64,000 nt of DNA from Bacteroidota bacterium. GTDB lineage: Bacteria; Bacteroidota; Bacteroidia; Cytophagales; Cytophagaceae. Under the pieces are notes generated by a model. It worked only from the letters and a program-made list of their open reading frames with translations. It had not been told where the DNA came from and made no database searches. The position numbers were made by a program, and so were the translations under genes. The stretch covers positions 124,001 through 188,000 of the forward strand of contig JAEWAY010000036.1 of the NCBI GenBank assembly GCA_023391415.1, in the 5' to 3' direction. Below, in pieces: positions 8,258-17,522 of the stretch (positions within the stretch are counted from its first letter, which is position 1; the number at the start of each line of letters is the position of its first letter).

Positions 8258-10213
8258 ATGCGAAACAGATTAATTCTTCTATGCGTCTGCGTCAATTGTA
8301 TCTGGAGTGTAAACGCTCAACACGGCAAACTGGAAAAACTGGCGAAGAAGGCGTTCAGACATGAGGATTTTTCTACCGCTATCCAATACTACAAAGAATT
8401 GATTTCCTACAATACTGATAATATTGATTACAATTATCATCTCGCCATATGCTATTTCAATACCGGCTACGCGGATCGGTCTATCCCCTATTTTGAATTT
8501 GTCCGGAGCAAAAAAATAACCGGTCAATACGAAAACACCGGCTACTATCTTGGCAAAGCCTATCATCTGGATCATAAATTTGAAAAAGCCATACAGGAAT
8601 ATGAAAGCTTTCTGAAAAACCTTGGAGCCAAATCAGGGTATGACGCGGAGCTCTCTATGGAAATCACCAAAAGCATCCGCAATTGCGAGGTTGGCGTAAC
8701 CCTGGCTTCCACACCCGTCAACTGCGTCATTCGCAATCTGTACGACAAAATAAATACGGAAGCCGATGAACGCTATCCTCTGATATCGCCCGATGGAAAA
8801 TACCTGTATTTCTCCGGCAACAAGGAAGAAAACCTGGACAACCAGACGGACGGCAAAGAATTAAAGAATCCTGGCGATATTTACTTCAGCGCCAATATAA
8901 ACGGACAATACACCTATCCCAAAATCCTGGCGTTTTCCCTCTCTTCTCCATATCTGGACGCGCCTGTACATATCAGCCCGGACGGAAACACCATGTACTT
9001 TCTCAGCGTTACTCCCAGCAAAGCTATGGATATTTATATATCCGAAAAAATCAACCAGGTCTGGATTAAACCCAGGGAAATAGGCGCCCCTTTTAATTCA
9101 GAGGGAAACGAAACCGGTTTTTGCATGACACCGGACCGGAATATGGCGGTATTTTCGTCCGATAGACCCGGCGGATATGGCGGTCAGGATCTATATATCG
9201 CCTACAGGGATGAAAAGGGCGCCTGGAGTGAAGCCATCAATATGGGGCCCAACATCAATAGCAAATACAATGAAACAGCTCCCAGCATCGCCACCGATGG
9301 TAAAACAATATACTTCAGCGGCGACGGCATGAATTCCATCGGAGGCTACGATCTGTTCAGGACAAAATTTGTCCGCTCCGTATGGACTCAACCTGAAAAC
9401 CTTGGTTTTCCGATCAATTCCGCCGCTGACGAAAAAGCGCTGACCATGTATTCCGATGGTATCCGAGGATATTTTGAAAGCGATCGCAAAGGAGGCGCCG
9501 GCCAATCGGACCTGTATACTCTTCAGATTATCGATACGTCAATTTCCCCCGCCAAATACCTGTCCTATTATCAGGACGACAACGTCTTCGAAGAAGTGCC
9601 AAAGAAAACCAGTCCGGGACATAAACTCAAAGAGATCGTCTATTTTGACTTCAACGCGTCCTCCATCGCGCAATTTTCGGAAAAACGCCTGGACAAAATC
9701 GTACTATTACTCAATACCTATCCGGACATAAAACTCGAAGTACAAGGATATACCGACAACAAAGGCTCGGATGAAGGCAACCATCTGGTATCTTCGCGGA
9801 GAGCCAAAGCGGTATATCGCTATCTTATATCAAAGGGTGTAAACTCCGACAGAATCCAGCCGGTAGGCTACGCTACGCAATCGCCGGTTTCTACGGGCGC
9901 GAGCGAATTGGAGCAGGCCCAGAACCGTAGGGTAGAGTTTAAGGTTCTGCCTGCTGAAACGGTCATTCGAAACAACGCCTATCTTGGTGAATATTATGTA
10001 GTAAAAGGCTCATTTTCCAGTAAAACGAACGCTGAAAAGATGCGTGAACAATTGTCCCGGGAATCAATACGAACAGCCATACTGGAACCCGACAATAACA
10101 ATCCGCTATACCGGGTTGTCCTGGGCAAGGCCGGAAGCTATGAGGAAGCCGCGAAGATTCTGAACTCGACGCCTGAAGCGCATAAAGAGGGAGTCTGGAT
10201 TCTGTCGTTCTAA
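8258..10213 (+). CDS. OmpA-family envelope protein with TPR, PD40 propeller and SPOR domain
   Basis: This 651-residue exported protein has a signal peptide ending VNAQ (1-21). TPR-like helices occupy about 25-130. Five PD40/WD40-like propeller blades occupy about 165-425, marked by SPDGKYLYFSG, SPDGNTMYFL, FSSDRPGGYGGQDLY, ATDGKTIYFSGDG and FESDRKGGAGQSDLY. An OmpA_C peptidoglycan-binding domain follows at about 458-565 (VYFDFNASSI, then GYTDNKGSDEGNHLVSSRRA). The last 75 residues look like a SPOR domain (YYVVKGSFSSKTNAEKMREQ). The TPR-propeller-OmpA order resembles PorE, the peptidoglycan-anchoring component of the type IX secretion system. The added SPOR domain and the lack of an obvious carboxypeptidase-regulatory domain differ from classical PorE. 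It is likely a periplasmic, cell-wall-tethered scaffold. Confidence 0.88.
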   Translation: MRNRLILLCVCVNCIWSVNAQHGKLEKLAKKAFRHEDFSTAIQYYKELISYNTDNIDYNYHLAICYFNTGYADRSIPYFEFVRSKKITGQYENTGYYLGKAYHLDHKFEKAIQEYESFLKNLGAKSGYDAELSMEITKSIRNCEVGVTLASTPVNCVIRNLYDKINTEADERYPLISPDGKYLYFSGNKEENLDNQTDGKELKNPGDIYFSANINGQYTYPKILAFSLSSPYLDAPVHISPDGNTMYFLSVTPSKAMDIYISEKINQVWIKPREIGAPFNSEGNETGFCMTPDRNMAVFSSDRPGGYGGQDLYIAYRDEKGAWSEAINMGPNINSKYNETAPSIATDGKTIYFSGDGMNSIGGYDLFRTKFVRSVWTQPENLGFPINSAADEKALTMYSDGIRGYFESDRKGGAGQSDLYTLQIIDTSISPAKYLSYYQDDNVFEEVPKKTSPGHKLKEIVYFDFNASSIAQFSEKRLDKIVLLLNTYPDIKLEVQGYTDNKGSDEGNHLVSSRRAKAVYRYLISKGVNSDRIQPVGYATQSPVSTGASELEQAQNRRVEFKVLPAETVIRNNAYLGEYYVVKGSFSSKTNAEKMREQLSRESIRTAILEPDNNNPLYRVVLGKAGSYEEAAKILNSTPEAHKEGVWILSF

Positions 10214-10254
10214 AAAAATCAAGGAATCGAGGTTGTCAACTATGATAAAGCGGC

Positions 10255-10851
10255 TTAGTTTCTAAGCTTCAGTTTCCGATACAGTTCTTCACCAGACCAT
10301 TCGATCACGTCGCCCGGATTCAGGCCATACACTTCCAGTCCTTCGATTCGCTCCCTTACCAGTCTCAGCGTCGGATACCCCACATTGGCCGTCATTTTTC
10401 GGACCTGACGGTTTTTTCCTTCAATAAGCGATAATCGCACCCAGGAAGTCGGCAAGTATTTGCGATAACGAATCGGTGGATTGCGGGGAGGTAACTCCGG
10501 TTCGCCAAAAACCACCTCGCAAGTCGCCGGAAGCGTGTCGTAAGCTACCCCGTCAAGACTAATCCGCACGCCCTGAGCAAGTCGCCTGGCAGCTTCCGCC
10601 GAACATTGACCTTCTACCTGAGCCAGATAAGTTCTCGAATGCTTTCTGGATGGATGAAGCAATTTCTCCGTCAATGACTTATCGTTGGTCAGAATCAACA
10701 ACCCCTCACTGTCCGAGTCTAGTCGTCCTACTGGATATACGTCTTTTTCAAATGGGTAAAGCGAACCTAAAACTTCTTTTTTACCATCCGGCTTAAACTG
10801 GGACAACATGCCGTACGGCTTGTATATAACATAGTATTTCAAGACTTTCAT
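10255..10851 (-). CDS. 23S rRNA pseudouridine synthase, RluE/RsuA family
   Basis: This 198-residue protein isomerises a uridine in ribosomal RNA to pseudouridine. It has the RsuA/RluE-type catalytic core with PVGRLDSDSEGLLILTNDK, in which the Asp of GRLD is the nucleophile. KTYLAQV-like and EGKNRQVRKM motifs follow at conserved positions. The protein begins directly with YYVIYKPYGMLSQF and has no S4 domain, which fits RluE (U2457 in E. coli numbering). I place the start at the ATG at 10851 (MKVLKYYV). The in-frame TTG at 10869 would add six residues that do not fit the family. A TAnnTTTG box lies upstream at 10885-10892. Confidence 0.88.
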   Translation of the reverse strand: MKVLKYYVIYKPYGMLSQFKPDGKKEVLGSLYPFEKDVYPVGRLDSDSEGLLILTNDKSLTEKLLHPSRKHSRTYLAQVEGQCSAEAARRLAQGVRISLDGVAYDTLPATCEVVFGEPELPPRNPPIRYRKYLPTSWVRLSLIEGKNRQVRKMTANVGYPTLRLVRERIEGLEVYGLNPGDVIEWSGEELYRKLKLRN

Positions 10852-10884
10852 GCGACGCGAAGTTACCAAGCCTTATCGAAGTGG

Positions 10885-10892
10885 CAAATTTA
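10885..10892 (-). promoter_or_regulatory. Candidate -7 promoter box for the pseudouridine synthase gene
   Basis: TAAATTTG on the minus strand matches TAnnTTTG and lies 33 bases before the ATG. No good -33 TTTG is seen. Confidence 0.4.
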
Positions 10893-11029
10893 AAAGGCGA
10901 AATCGCCCTACGATAATTGTTACCATGTTTCATACCTACTTTCTTGGATTTATGGTATTTTTTTAACATTATCGTTGATTATTTTATCAGATCGCCTTAA
11001 GATACTAGTACTTAAAATATTTTTAGCAT

Positions 11030-12559
11030 ATGCACCCACTGTTTTTCACAGGCCTCGCCTGGCTTTTCGTGATCGTATGGATTTCATTTGTGATATACAA
11101 ACAAAAAGACCATCATCCGAAAGCCTTGTTTTTTCTGTTTTTTACCGAGTTGTGGGAGCGCTTCAGCTACTATGGGATGAGAGCCCTGCTGATTCTATAT
11201 ATGACCAAGGATTTGCTATACGGAGATCCAAAAGCTTATGGAATATACGGCGCCTATGGAGCGCTGGTATACGCGACTCCAGTATTGGGAGGCTTGCTGG
11301 CCGAAAAATTTCTGGGATATCGTCTCGCCATCATACTGGGCGCTTCTCTGATGGCGGTGGGACATTTCTTTATGGCTTTTGAATACGAAATAGTATTTTA
11401 CGCGGCTCTGGGTTTCCTTATCATTGGCAATGGATTTTTCAAGCCGAATATTTCCAGCATGGTAGGCTCGCTATACAAGATTGGAGACAATAAGAGGGAC
11501 AGCGCCTTTACCCTGTTTTATATGGGGATCAACACAGGAGCTTTCCTTACCCCCCTTACCTGCGGCGTGATTGGAGAAACCTATGGATTTCACTGGGGTT
11601 TCGGCATCGCCGGCATAGGCATGTTGTTGGGTCTTCTTGTATTTCTATACGCCAACGCCAAGGGTGTTTTTGAAGATCGGGGACTTTCTCCGGATCATTA
11701 CGAACCATCCAAGCAATACGCTAAATATTGGAAAAAATGGGTTGTTCTGGGCTCTATCGTTTCCGTTCCGCTTTTCGCCTACCTGGTTAACCAAAATGAA
11801 ATTACCAAATGGATACTCTTCGCCGTCGGGGGCTCCGTAGTGATCGTGCTGCTCATCATGGCCGTGCTGGAAGAAAAAGTACAACGGGAAAGATTATTCG
11901 TCTTGCTCATCCTCTTTGTATTCACCATCATGTTCTGGACATTCTTTGAACTGGCGGGAAGCGCCATCACCCTGTTTACCGATCGTAATGTAGACCGGAG
12001 CATTGGCGCCACCTTTATACCAACTTCGACATTCCAGAGCGTCAATCCTTTCTTTATAATCATGCTGGCTCCATTATTCGCCTGGTTCTGGGAAAAAACC
12101 GCCAAAGCCAATAAAGAACCTTCTTCTCCCTTTAAGTTCAGTACAGCTCTGATCCAGCTTGGTATCGGTTTTGGCGCTTTGGTTGTTGGCTCCTGGTTTG
12201 TCGGAGACTCTTACAAAGTACCGCTGGTCTTCCTCCTCCTAGCGTATTTATTCCATACTACGGGAGAGTTATGCCTGTCTCCCATCGGTCTTTCATTAGT
12301 TACCAAACTGTCTCCGGCCAAAATCGTAGCTTTTGTAATGGGAGTCTGGTTTCTCTCCTCTTCCTTCGCGCACATCATTGGTTCCGAAATTTCCAAAAGA
12401 ACTTCAGGCGACGCCGCGGATATTACCGACCAGTTGCAGATCAGTCTCACCGCGTATACCGACGTGTTTCAGGTTATCGCGTATGTCGCCATTGGTTCAG
12501 GAGTATTATTACTCCTGCTGGTACCCTTGTTGAAAAAGTGGATGCACGGAATAAACTAA
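11030..12559 (+). CDS. Proton-dependent oligopeptide transporter (POT/PTR2 family)
   Basis: This 509-residue polytopic inner-membrane protein imports di- or tripeptides with protons. The POT signature E-x-x-E-R-F is present at residues 40-45 in ELWERFSYYGMRALL. The second family signature, FYMGINTGAFLTPLTCG, follows at about 164-180, and later helices contain the conserved GELCLSPIGLSLV stretch. About a dozen or more hydrophobic segments span the whole length, as expected. The ATG at 11030 is the only sensible start. The gene ends at a symmetrical terminator shared with the convergent small gene. Confidence 0.93.
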   Translation: MHPLFFTGLAWLFVIVWISFVIYKQKDHHPKALFFLFFTELWERFSYYGMRALLILYMTKDLLYGDPKAYGIYGAYGALVYATPVLGGLLAEKFLGYRLAIILGASLMAVGHFFMAFEYEIVFYAALGFLIIGNGFFKPNISSMVGSLYKIGDNKRDSAFTLFYMGINTGAFLTPLTCGVIGETYGFHWGFGIAGIGMLLGLLVFLYANAKGVFEDRGLSPDHYEPSKQYAKYWKKWVVLGSIVSVPLFAYLVNQNEITKWILFAVGGSVVIVLLIMAVLEEKVQRERLFVLLILFVFTIMFWTFFELAGSAITLFTDRNVDRSIGATFIPTSTFQSVNPFFIIMLAPLFAWFWEKTAKANKEPSSPFKFSTALIQLGIGFGALVVGSWFVGDSYKVPLVFLLLAYLFHTTGELCLSPIGLSLVTKLSPAKIVAFVMGVWFLSSSFAHIIGSEISKRTSGDAADITDQLQISLTAYTDVFQVIAYVAIGSGVLLLLLVPLLKKWMHGIN

Positions 12560-12585
12560 AAAAGGGGATAAACCCCTTTTTTAGT
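12555..12585. terminator. Bidirectional terminator between convergent genes
   Basis: A 13-bp perfect stem (ACTAAAAAAGGGG with CCCCTTTTTTAGT) has a 5-base loop. A-rich and T-rich arms let it act in both directions. It starts inside the last codons of the POT transporter gene. Confidence 0.85.
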
Positions 12586-12601
12586 TTCATATATTAAGCC
12601 A

Positions 12602-13009
12602 CTAATAAGGACTTCCGAAAGAGTTTGTATTCTGATTGTTCGACTTATTATGTTCCGTGTCGTTCGGCTTATTTCTATGCATCCTGTCACGAGCGTTGGG
12701 ATCTTCATAGTCATATTCCCTGAAACGATCACCCTGGCGCTCATTCGGGCTGTTATTCTGACGAAACGTTTCCTTATCCTCGTTTTGGAAGTTCTCCTTG
12801 TTGTTTCTCTGGTCTCTTCTCGCCGAAGTAGTGGTATCAAAGGATGTTTCTCGTGAATAATCCGCGTCACCCGTATTATCCATATATTCGTACTCCGACT
12901 TTTTCTTGACTTTGTCATCGCCTCGTCTTTCCTTGTCGGACTGCGCCGACGCCAGAGTAACTATACCTACCGATAAAATTGAAATTAAAACCAACCTAAC
13001 CTTTTTCAT
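12602..13009 (-). CDS. Small secreted, highly charged protein of unknown function
   Basis: This 135-residue protein starts at the ATG at 13009, preceded by GGGAG. An in-frame GTG three codons upstream is less likely. Residues 1-23 form a signal peptide (MKKVRLVLISILSVGIVTLASAQ). The mature part is very hydrophilic, rich in Asp, Glu, Arg, Asn and Lys, with many short acidic/basic blocks (KERRGDDKVKKKSEYEYMD). It is probably disordered and has no cysteines or recognisable domain. I do not recognise a family. Confidence 0.7.
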   Translation of the reverse strand: MKKVRLVLISILSVGIVTLASAQSDKERRGDDKVKKKSEYEYMDNTGDADYSRETSFDTTTSARRDQRNNKENFQNEDKETFRQNNSPNERQGDRFREYDYEDPNARDRMHRNKPNDTEHNKSNNQNTNSFGSPY

Positions 13010-13142
13010 CTCCCACACTTGTTTTATTTCCTATAAAATAAACCGATAGAAGCGTAGGGTGTTCAAATTCATAGATAAACAACTTACAAACAATATATTA
13101 AATAAAAAACAACCTTAGTCCCGATAAATAATTCCGAATTCG

Positions 13143-13150
13143 TATGTTTG
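13143..13150 (+). promoter_or_regulatory. Candidate -7 box upstream of the ABC ATPase gene
   Basis: TATGTTTG matches TAnnTTTG. It includes the in-frame TTG at 13148. If it is a promoter, that TTG cannot be the start and translation begins at the GTG at 13172. No clear -33 element is present. Confidence 0.4.
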
Positions 13151-13171
13151 TCTATTATTACAAAAGATAGC

Positions 13172-14149
13172 GTGTGTCTCCTCGAAATTAAAAACCTGTA
13201 CTATTACTATACCGGACAGCCTGCCATAAAGGACGTATCCTTGTCCATCGAAGAAAACCAGATAGTTTCCCTCCTGGGAGAAAATGGCTCCGGGAAATCC
13301 ACGATCATCAAGCTGATCGCCGGACTTCTGGACAAGGCGAGCGGAGATATCCATTACAAAAACGAACCGATCAAAGGCCCCTCAGAACAACTGATTCCAG
13401 GACATCCGAAAATAAAAACCATCTTTCAAGACTACAGGCTCGCCCATAGGACCACTGTATATGAAAACATACATTCACTACACCCTCCGCTCAGAGAAGA
13501 ATTAAAAAAGGAGAAAACGGAAAAGATCCTGCGAAACTTTCAGCTTTACGATCTTGCCGGCAAAGCAGTGGAAGCGCTGTCCGGTGGAGAAAAACAACGG
13601 GTAGCTATCGCGAGAGCTGTCGTCAATGATCCGGAAATACTACTCATGGACGAGCCATTTAGTAACCTGGACGCGCATAACAAACAAACGATAACGAATC
13701 TCCTCTTTGACTATATCCGCGATAACGGCATTTCCGCCATCTTCGTCACGCATGATTATCGGGACGCGCTCAAATACTCCGACCAGCTTTGTATCATGAG
13801 AAACGGAGCTATCATCCAGCAAGGCGATCCAAAAGAATTGTATTACCATCCAATCAATCTGTATGCCGCCACATTACTGGGACCAGTCAACATGATCAGC
13901 GAATACCCTCAAAAAACTTCCGGTAGTGATACCTCCTACGTTCGACCAGAAAATATACAAATCCAGGAGGACGGACCGCTATATGGCGTTGTCACCCGAA
14001 GCGACTTCGCGGGAGCGCGTTTTGAAATAACCATAGCCACCGGACATGAAGATCTGCTCGTATATTCATCCACCCCACTAACTATCGGACAAGGAGTACG
14101 ATTTGCCATCATAATAAAAAATGAAGAATCAAACGAATCGGAAAAATAG
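13172..14149 (+). CDS. ABC transporter ATP-binding protein (PotA/FbpC-like)
   Basis: This roughly 325-residue ATPase subunit should energise an importer. Walker A GENGSGKST lies near residue 35. The ABC signature LSGGEKQRVAIARA and Walker B ILLMDEPFSNLD follow near 130-160, and the switch histidine sits in FVTHD. After about residue 225 comes a C-terminal extension with VRPENIQI, the TOBE-like regulatory region of MalK/PotA/FbpC-type ATPases. No permease or binding-protein gene is adjacent, so the substrate is unknown and the partner subunits must be elsewhere. The start is uncertain: GTG at 13172 (chosen, since LEIKNL then falls near the N terminus) or TTG at 13148. Confidence 0.88.
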   Translation: MCLLEIKNLYYYYTGQPAIKDVSLSIEENQIVSLLGENGSGKSTIIKLIAGLLDKASGDIHYKNEPIKGPSEQLIPGHPKIKTIFQDYRLAHRTTVYENIHSLHPPLREELKKEKTEKILRNFQLYDLAGKAVEALSGGEKQRVAIARAVVNDPEILLMDEPFSNLDAHNKQTITNLLFDYIRDNGISAIFVTHDYRDALKYSDQLCIMRNGAIIQQGDPKELYYHPINLYAATLLGPVNMISEYPQKTSGSDTSYVRPENIQIQEDGPLYGVVTRSDFAGARFEITIATGHEDLLVYSSTPLTIGQGVRFAIIIKNEESNESEK

Positions 14150-14245
14150 GTCTTCCGGATAGGGCCTATACCGCCAAGGAACGGATCAGCAAGGTTAGGG
14201 CGATCCGCGTATGCCTATCATGGTACCAAGTCAAGAAGAACCTGA

Positions 14246-15832
14246 TTAATCCTTCTTCCTTGATATGATCTGTCGGAGATCCTCGCGCGGAGGCCCCGTC
14301 AACACCTTCCCATAAGTATCAAAACGTCCTCCATGGCAGGGACAATCCCAGCTTTTTTCAGCATTGTTCCAGGTCACTATACATCCGGCGTGCGAACATA
14401 CCGGATGCAGAGCGCGGATGTCGCCTTCAGCCGATTTGTAAATAGCCAATTGCCTATTCTCATAATTAACTATCTTTCCCTCTTCGGGTTCAATATCCGC
14501 CAAAGACTGTAAACGATCCACTCCTATACGATCGGCCACAAATCGACGGGCTACATCCGCGTTTTCCTTTACAAAATCAGAGAATCCCGCTATAGGCTTT
14601 ATCCTCGACGGAGACATCAATTTCGCGAAAGGATTTTCCTTATGGAGAATCTGGTCAGCCAGCATACGTCCCGCAAGGCTCCCCAACAGAATGCCATTGC
14701 CACTGTATCCGGTAGCTACATAAACACCTTCCTCTCCTCCAGGCAAGCCGCCTATATAGGGCAGACCATCCGCCGGTTCAAAATACTGCGCGGACCAATG
14801 GTAATCAATAGACGATACATTGAAACGCTGACGGGTATAGGTTTCGAGTTCTTGAAACGACTTTTCGGGATCGCCATGCCCTGTTTTATGATCCGCCCCT
14901 CCTATTATCAAATAGGGTCTGTCGGCGATACGATGGGTTCTGAAATAATGGTACGGTTCCTTCATATCATAAGCCATATCATCCGGATATTGGTGATCAG
15001 ACAGCGTGACACCAAGTACATAGCTGCGATAAGGAGCGCAACGCGAATGAAGAAGGTTGATCCCGAGCGGTATGTGGGTCGCGTAGACTAACTGTTCCGC
15101 TCGAAGGGCGCCGCGATTGGTCTGCGCCTCCTGAAAACCGTCCTTCCGTTCAGTATGCTCAACCCGCGTATTGGTAAGAACTATCCCTCCCTTCTCATAA
15201 AAAGCCTCCGCGAGCGCGTACAGGTATTTTAACGGATGTATCCGCGCCTGCTTTCTATAGCAAATCGCCGAGCGAAAGGCTAATGGAACCGGAATAGCGG
15301 AAGCCCGGACCACGTCAACACCGGCCCTTTGGGTGGCGCGCCATATTTCTTCCAGTTCTTTCTCTTCCTGCTCGGTTTCAGCAAACAGGTAACCATCTTT
15401 GTAGGCGAAATCGCACTCAATAGCATATCGCTCTACGTTGGCCGCGATAATATCCCTAGCGGTACGGGTCGCTTCCGCGACAAGCGCGGCGCCATCCGCG
15501 CCAAAATTCTTTTCTATCTTTGGATAAGGCATGTCCAGCATCGTATTGATATGAGCGGTAGTGCCCCCCGTCGTGCCATAGCCCGGTTGGTAGGCTTCCG
15601 CGATCACACATTTCTTACCAGCTTCTTGAAGCAAAAGTCCCAATGTAAAACCCGTAATACCTCCTCCTACGATCAGTACTTCGACAGGCTGGTCCGGCAT
15701 AGCTCCCCCTATCTTGCCGGTATACTCCGGTCCCGGACGAAACGATTGCCAAATGCTCTGAAGATTCCCATCTCGTTCAACATACTTTTGCTGTTGTATA
15801 AATTCCTTCCCTTCGGGAATATGTTTTTCCAT
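14246..15832 (-). CDS. FAD-dependent oxidoreductase fused to a Rieske iron-sulfur domain
   Basis: This 528-residue protein has two parts. Residues about 50-420 form a DAO-type FAD oxidoreductase, with the dinucleotide-binding GGGITG at 56-61 and the ATGYSGNGILLGSLAG motif near 390. Residues about 430-528 form a Rieske domain with C479-S-H481 and C497-P-C-H500 as [2Fe-2S] ligands. C484 and C499 are positioned for the stabilising disulfide of high-potential Rieske proteins. The order and spacing match the FAD-Rieske family often annotated near gamma-glutamylputrescine or glycine oxidases. Substrate and electron acceptor are unknown. No signal peptide is seen, so it is probably cytoplasmic. Confidence 0.9.
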   Translation of the reverse strand: MEKHIPEGKEFIQQQKYVERDGNLQSIWQSFRPGPEYTGKIGGAMPDQPVEVLIVGGGITGFTLGLLLQEAGKKCVIAEAYQPGYGTTGGTTAHINTMLDMPYPKIEKNFGADGAALVAEATRTARDIIAANVERYAIECDFAYKDGYLFAETEQEEKELEEIWRATQRAGVDVVRASAIPVPLAFRSAICYRKQARIHPLKYLYALAEAFYEKGGIVLTNTRVEHTERKDGFQEAQTNRGALRAEQLVYATHIPLGINLLHSRCAPYRSYVLGVTLSDHQYPDDMAYDMKEPYHYFRTHRIADRPYLIIGGADHKTGHGDPEKSFQELETYTRQRFNVSSIDYHWSAQYFEPADGLPYIGGLPGGEEGVYVATGYSGNGILLGSLAGRMLADQILHKENPFAKLMSPSRIKPIAGFSDFVKENADVARRFVADRIGVDRLQSLADIEPEEGKIVNYENRQLAIYKSAEGDIRALHPVCSHAGCIVTWNNAEKSWDCPCHGGRFDTYGKVLTGPPREDLRQIISRKKD

Positions 15833-16473
15833 GACAATCCTTTCTCGTTCTTTTACTTTACCATAGCGTACATCCTATAAAAGATTTGAATGACATTTTG
15901 TTTCAGTATTTCTGAAAAACAGCGATATAGGAAATAAACAAGTTCTTTATTTCGCGATTTCCATACGCGCGGTCATCCTCACGTAAAGAAAGTTTCAAAT
16001 GGGGGGATATAAAAAATACCATACTTCATAAAAATGACGACGATGGATTTTATGGCGATATTGTGACGAGATATCGAGCTTAGGCGATTCGCTGAAGAAA
16101 AATCAATCTGGCACGGAGGATAAAACAGCTATAATAAGTAAAGCGACATAATAAAAATTAAGACAATAGAATTGTATGCCCTTTATGACATAAATTCTAT
16201 TGTCTTATTTTTAATCCCCCGCGTATTGTTTTCACGCGTATCTTTCAGAGAATGCTGTAATCAACTTCCGGTTCTTCGCTCAATCCTCTTCCAGGAATGA
16301 AATGAAGACAAGTTCACCTTTTCCATCACCAGATAGCCGATCCGCTATCAACTCGGAATCTTCGGGTTATTGATACCAGTCAAGCCAGGTACTATGACTG
16401 GCTCGCTTCTCGAATCCCGATACGGGACACGCTCAAAGTAGTCCGCCCAGATCTTCTGGTACGGCCAGCCATT
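15833..16473. other. 640-bp gene-free region with hairpins
   Basis: No convincing gene. It holds a perfect 15-bp inverted repeat (listed separately). Two smaller hairpins lie at 16376-16401 (CCAGTCA/TGACTGG) and 16416-16426 (CCCG/CGGG). On the minus strand at about 16352-16471 there is a start-less open stretch of about 40 codons, beginning GWPYQKIWADYFERVPYRD, that reads like coding sequence. It may be a gene remnant. Confidence 0.4.
16159..16207. repeat. Perfect 15-bp inverted repeat (possible bidirectional terminator)
   Basis: TAAGACAATAGAATT (16159-16173) pairs perfectly with AATTCTATTGTCTTA (16193-16207) around a 19-base loop. T-rich sequence follows on both strands. No gene ends close by, so its purpose is unclear: a terminator of a lost gene, a small-RNA end, or a remnant of a mobile element. 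Confidence 0.6.
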
Positions 16474-16731
16474 TTAATCATGCCCTTGGGTCTTTACAAT
16501 TTTGTTATAGATTCCAAACAGTAAAAACGGCGCCACCCATTGTCCTACAAATAAAGCCATATGCTTATGTCCAAATGACTTAAGAATAGATGAACCAGCC
16601 ATCGCGGCGATGGAAGCGTACAAATAGGTTTGGGAAGGAACCCGGGCCGTCATACTCTCTATCTTCTTGGTAGTTTCACCCTCTGTTAGATTTTTTTGAT
16701 AATTTTCCATAATTTCTAATTTATTAACCAT
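16474..16731 (-). CDS. Small membrane protein of unknown function
   Basis: This 85-residue protein has a short polar N terminus (about 30 residues, ending with the TARVPSQTYLY motif). Two hydrophobic segments follow, about 34-48 and 59-75, and a basic/polar tail. The final part, LFVGQWVAPFLLFGIYNK, recalls a group of small uncharacterised Bacteroidetes membrane proteins. I can give no function. Two starts are possible, ATG at 16731 or ATG at 16710, and the second gives a more typical N terminus. It stands alone, with gene-free DNA on both sides. Confidence 0.7.
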   Translation of the reverse strand: MVNKLEIMENYQKNLTEGETTKKIESMTARVPSQTYLYASIAAMAGSSILKSFGHKHMALFVGQWVAPFLLFGIYNKIVKTQGHD

Positions 16732-17159
16732 TTGCTGTCAACCTTTTTTATTAACCTAGGCAGACCGACATGGTTCAGGAAATATTGATATTGAAACGTC
16801 TTAATTTATTTCATCAGGCATAGACCTTTATTCCCAATTGTCCTTCCACGAGAAACTGACCATTCCATCTCAAACCTCTCATTTTTAAAACGCCATTTTA
16901 AATAATAATAATTTCACATACAGTCTTCCTATCTCTGCTTACCTGAGTTCGACTTGTATGATTGCCGTGTACCTTTATTTTGATCATCCTATATATAAAA
17001 CGCGGATGTTCGATTGATTACGGATGGGGCTTTATCAACCTATTGGAAACTTTTAATTATACCAACAGTTTTATTCTTGAAACAATCCTCACGACGAGGA
17101 ATCGCCCTATTAAATATTCATATACCGGTATCTAAAATTATACAATCGAAATATCCTAC
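16732..17159. other. Gene-free intergenic region
   Basis: AT-rich sequence between the divergent small membrane-protein genes. I see no reading frame, RNA gene or consensus TAnnTTTG box; the closest is TATTTTG near 16980. Confidence 0.4.
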
Positions 17160-17522
17160 GTGAAAAAGTATACCCAAATCGTTATCAAGATACAGGCATT
17201 ATACTTTTTTCTGACTGGTATATGGCCCCTTGTCCATTTGAAAAGTTTTATGGCCATCACGGGAGAAAAAACGGACATATGGCTTGTACATATGGTCGGC
17301 CTCCTGGCTATGTCTATCGGTATCAACTTATACCTGACCAAACGCGATCTTCCGCTGGCTGTATGCAGCGCGTTTAGTTTCGCGCTCATCGACATTATAT
17401 ACACGGCCCAAAAAACCATTTCTCCGGTTTACCTCATAGACGCGATTATCCAGTTATCCTTTATCTTTATATATAGTGTACTTCCAATTTTCCAGCATGT
17501 ATTCAAAGTGGAAAAAAATTGA
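17160..17522 (+). CDS. Small integral membrane protein of unknown function
   Basis: This 120-residue protein starts with GTG. It contains about four hydrophobic helices (residues about 8-28, 42-60, 67-83 and 90-110) and has a basic N terminus. No cysteines or catalytic motifs stand out. Codon use looks like that of its neighbours, which supports a real gene. I do not recognise the family beyond a four-helix membrane protein. Confidence 0.65.
   Translation: MKKYTQIVIKIQALYFFLTGIWPLVHLKSFMAITGEKTDIWLVHMVGLLAMSIGINLYLTKRDLPLAVCSAFSFALIDIIYTAQKTISPVYLIDAIIQLSFIFIYSVLPIFQHVFKVEKN

Noticed and set aside
10975..11382. 135-codon plus-strand frame overlapping the POT transporter start
   Set aside because: It lies mostly inside the well-supported transporter gene in another frame and has no recognisable motifs.
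15329..15880. 183-codon plus-strand frame opposite the FAD-Rieske gene
   Set aside because: It lies opposite intact FAD- and Rieske-motif coding sequence and shows no domain of its own.
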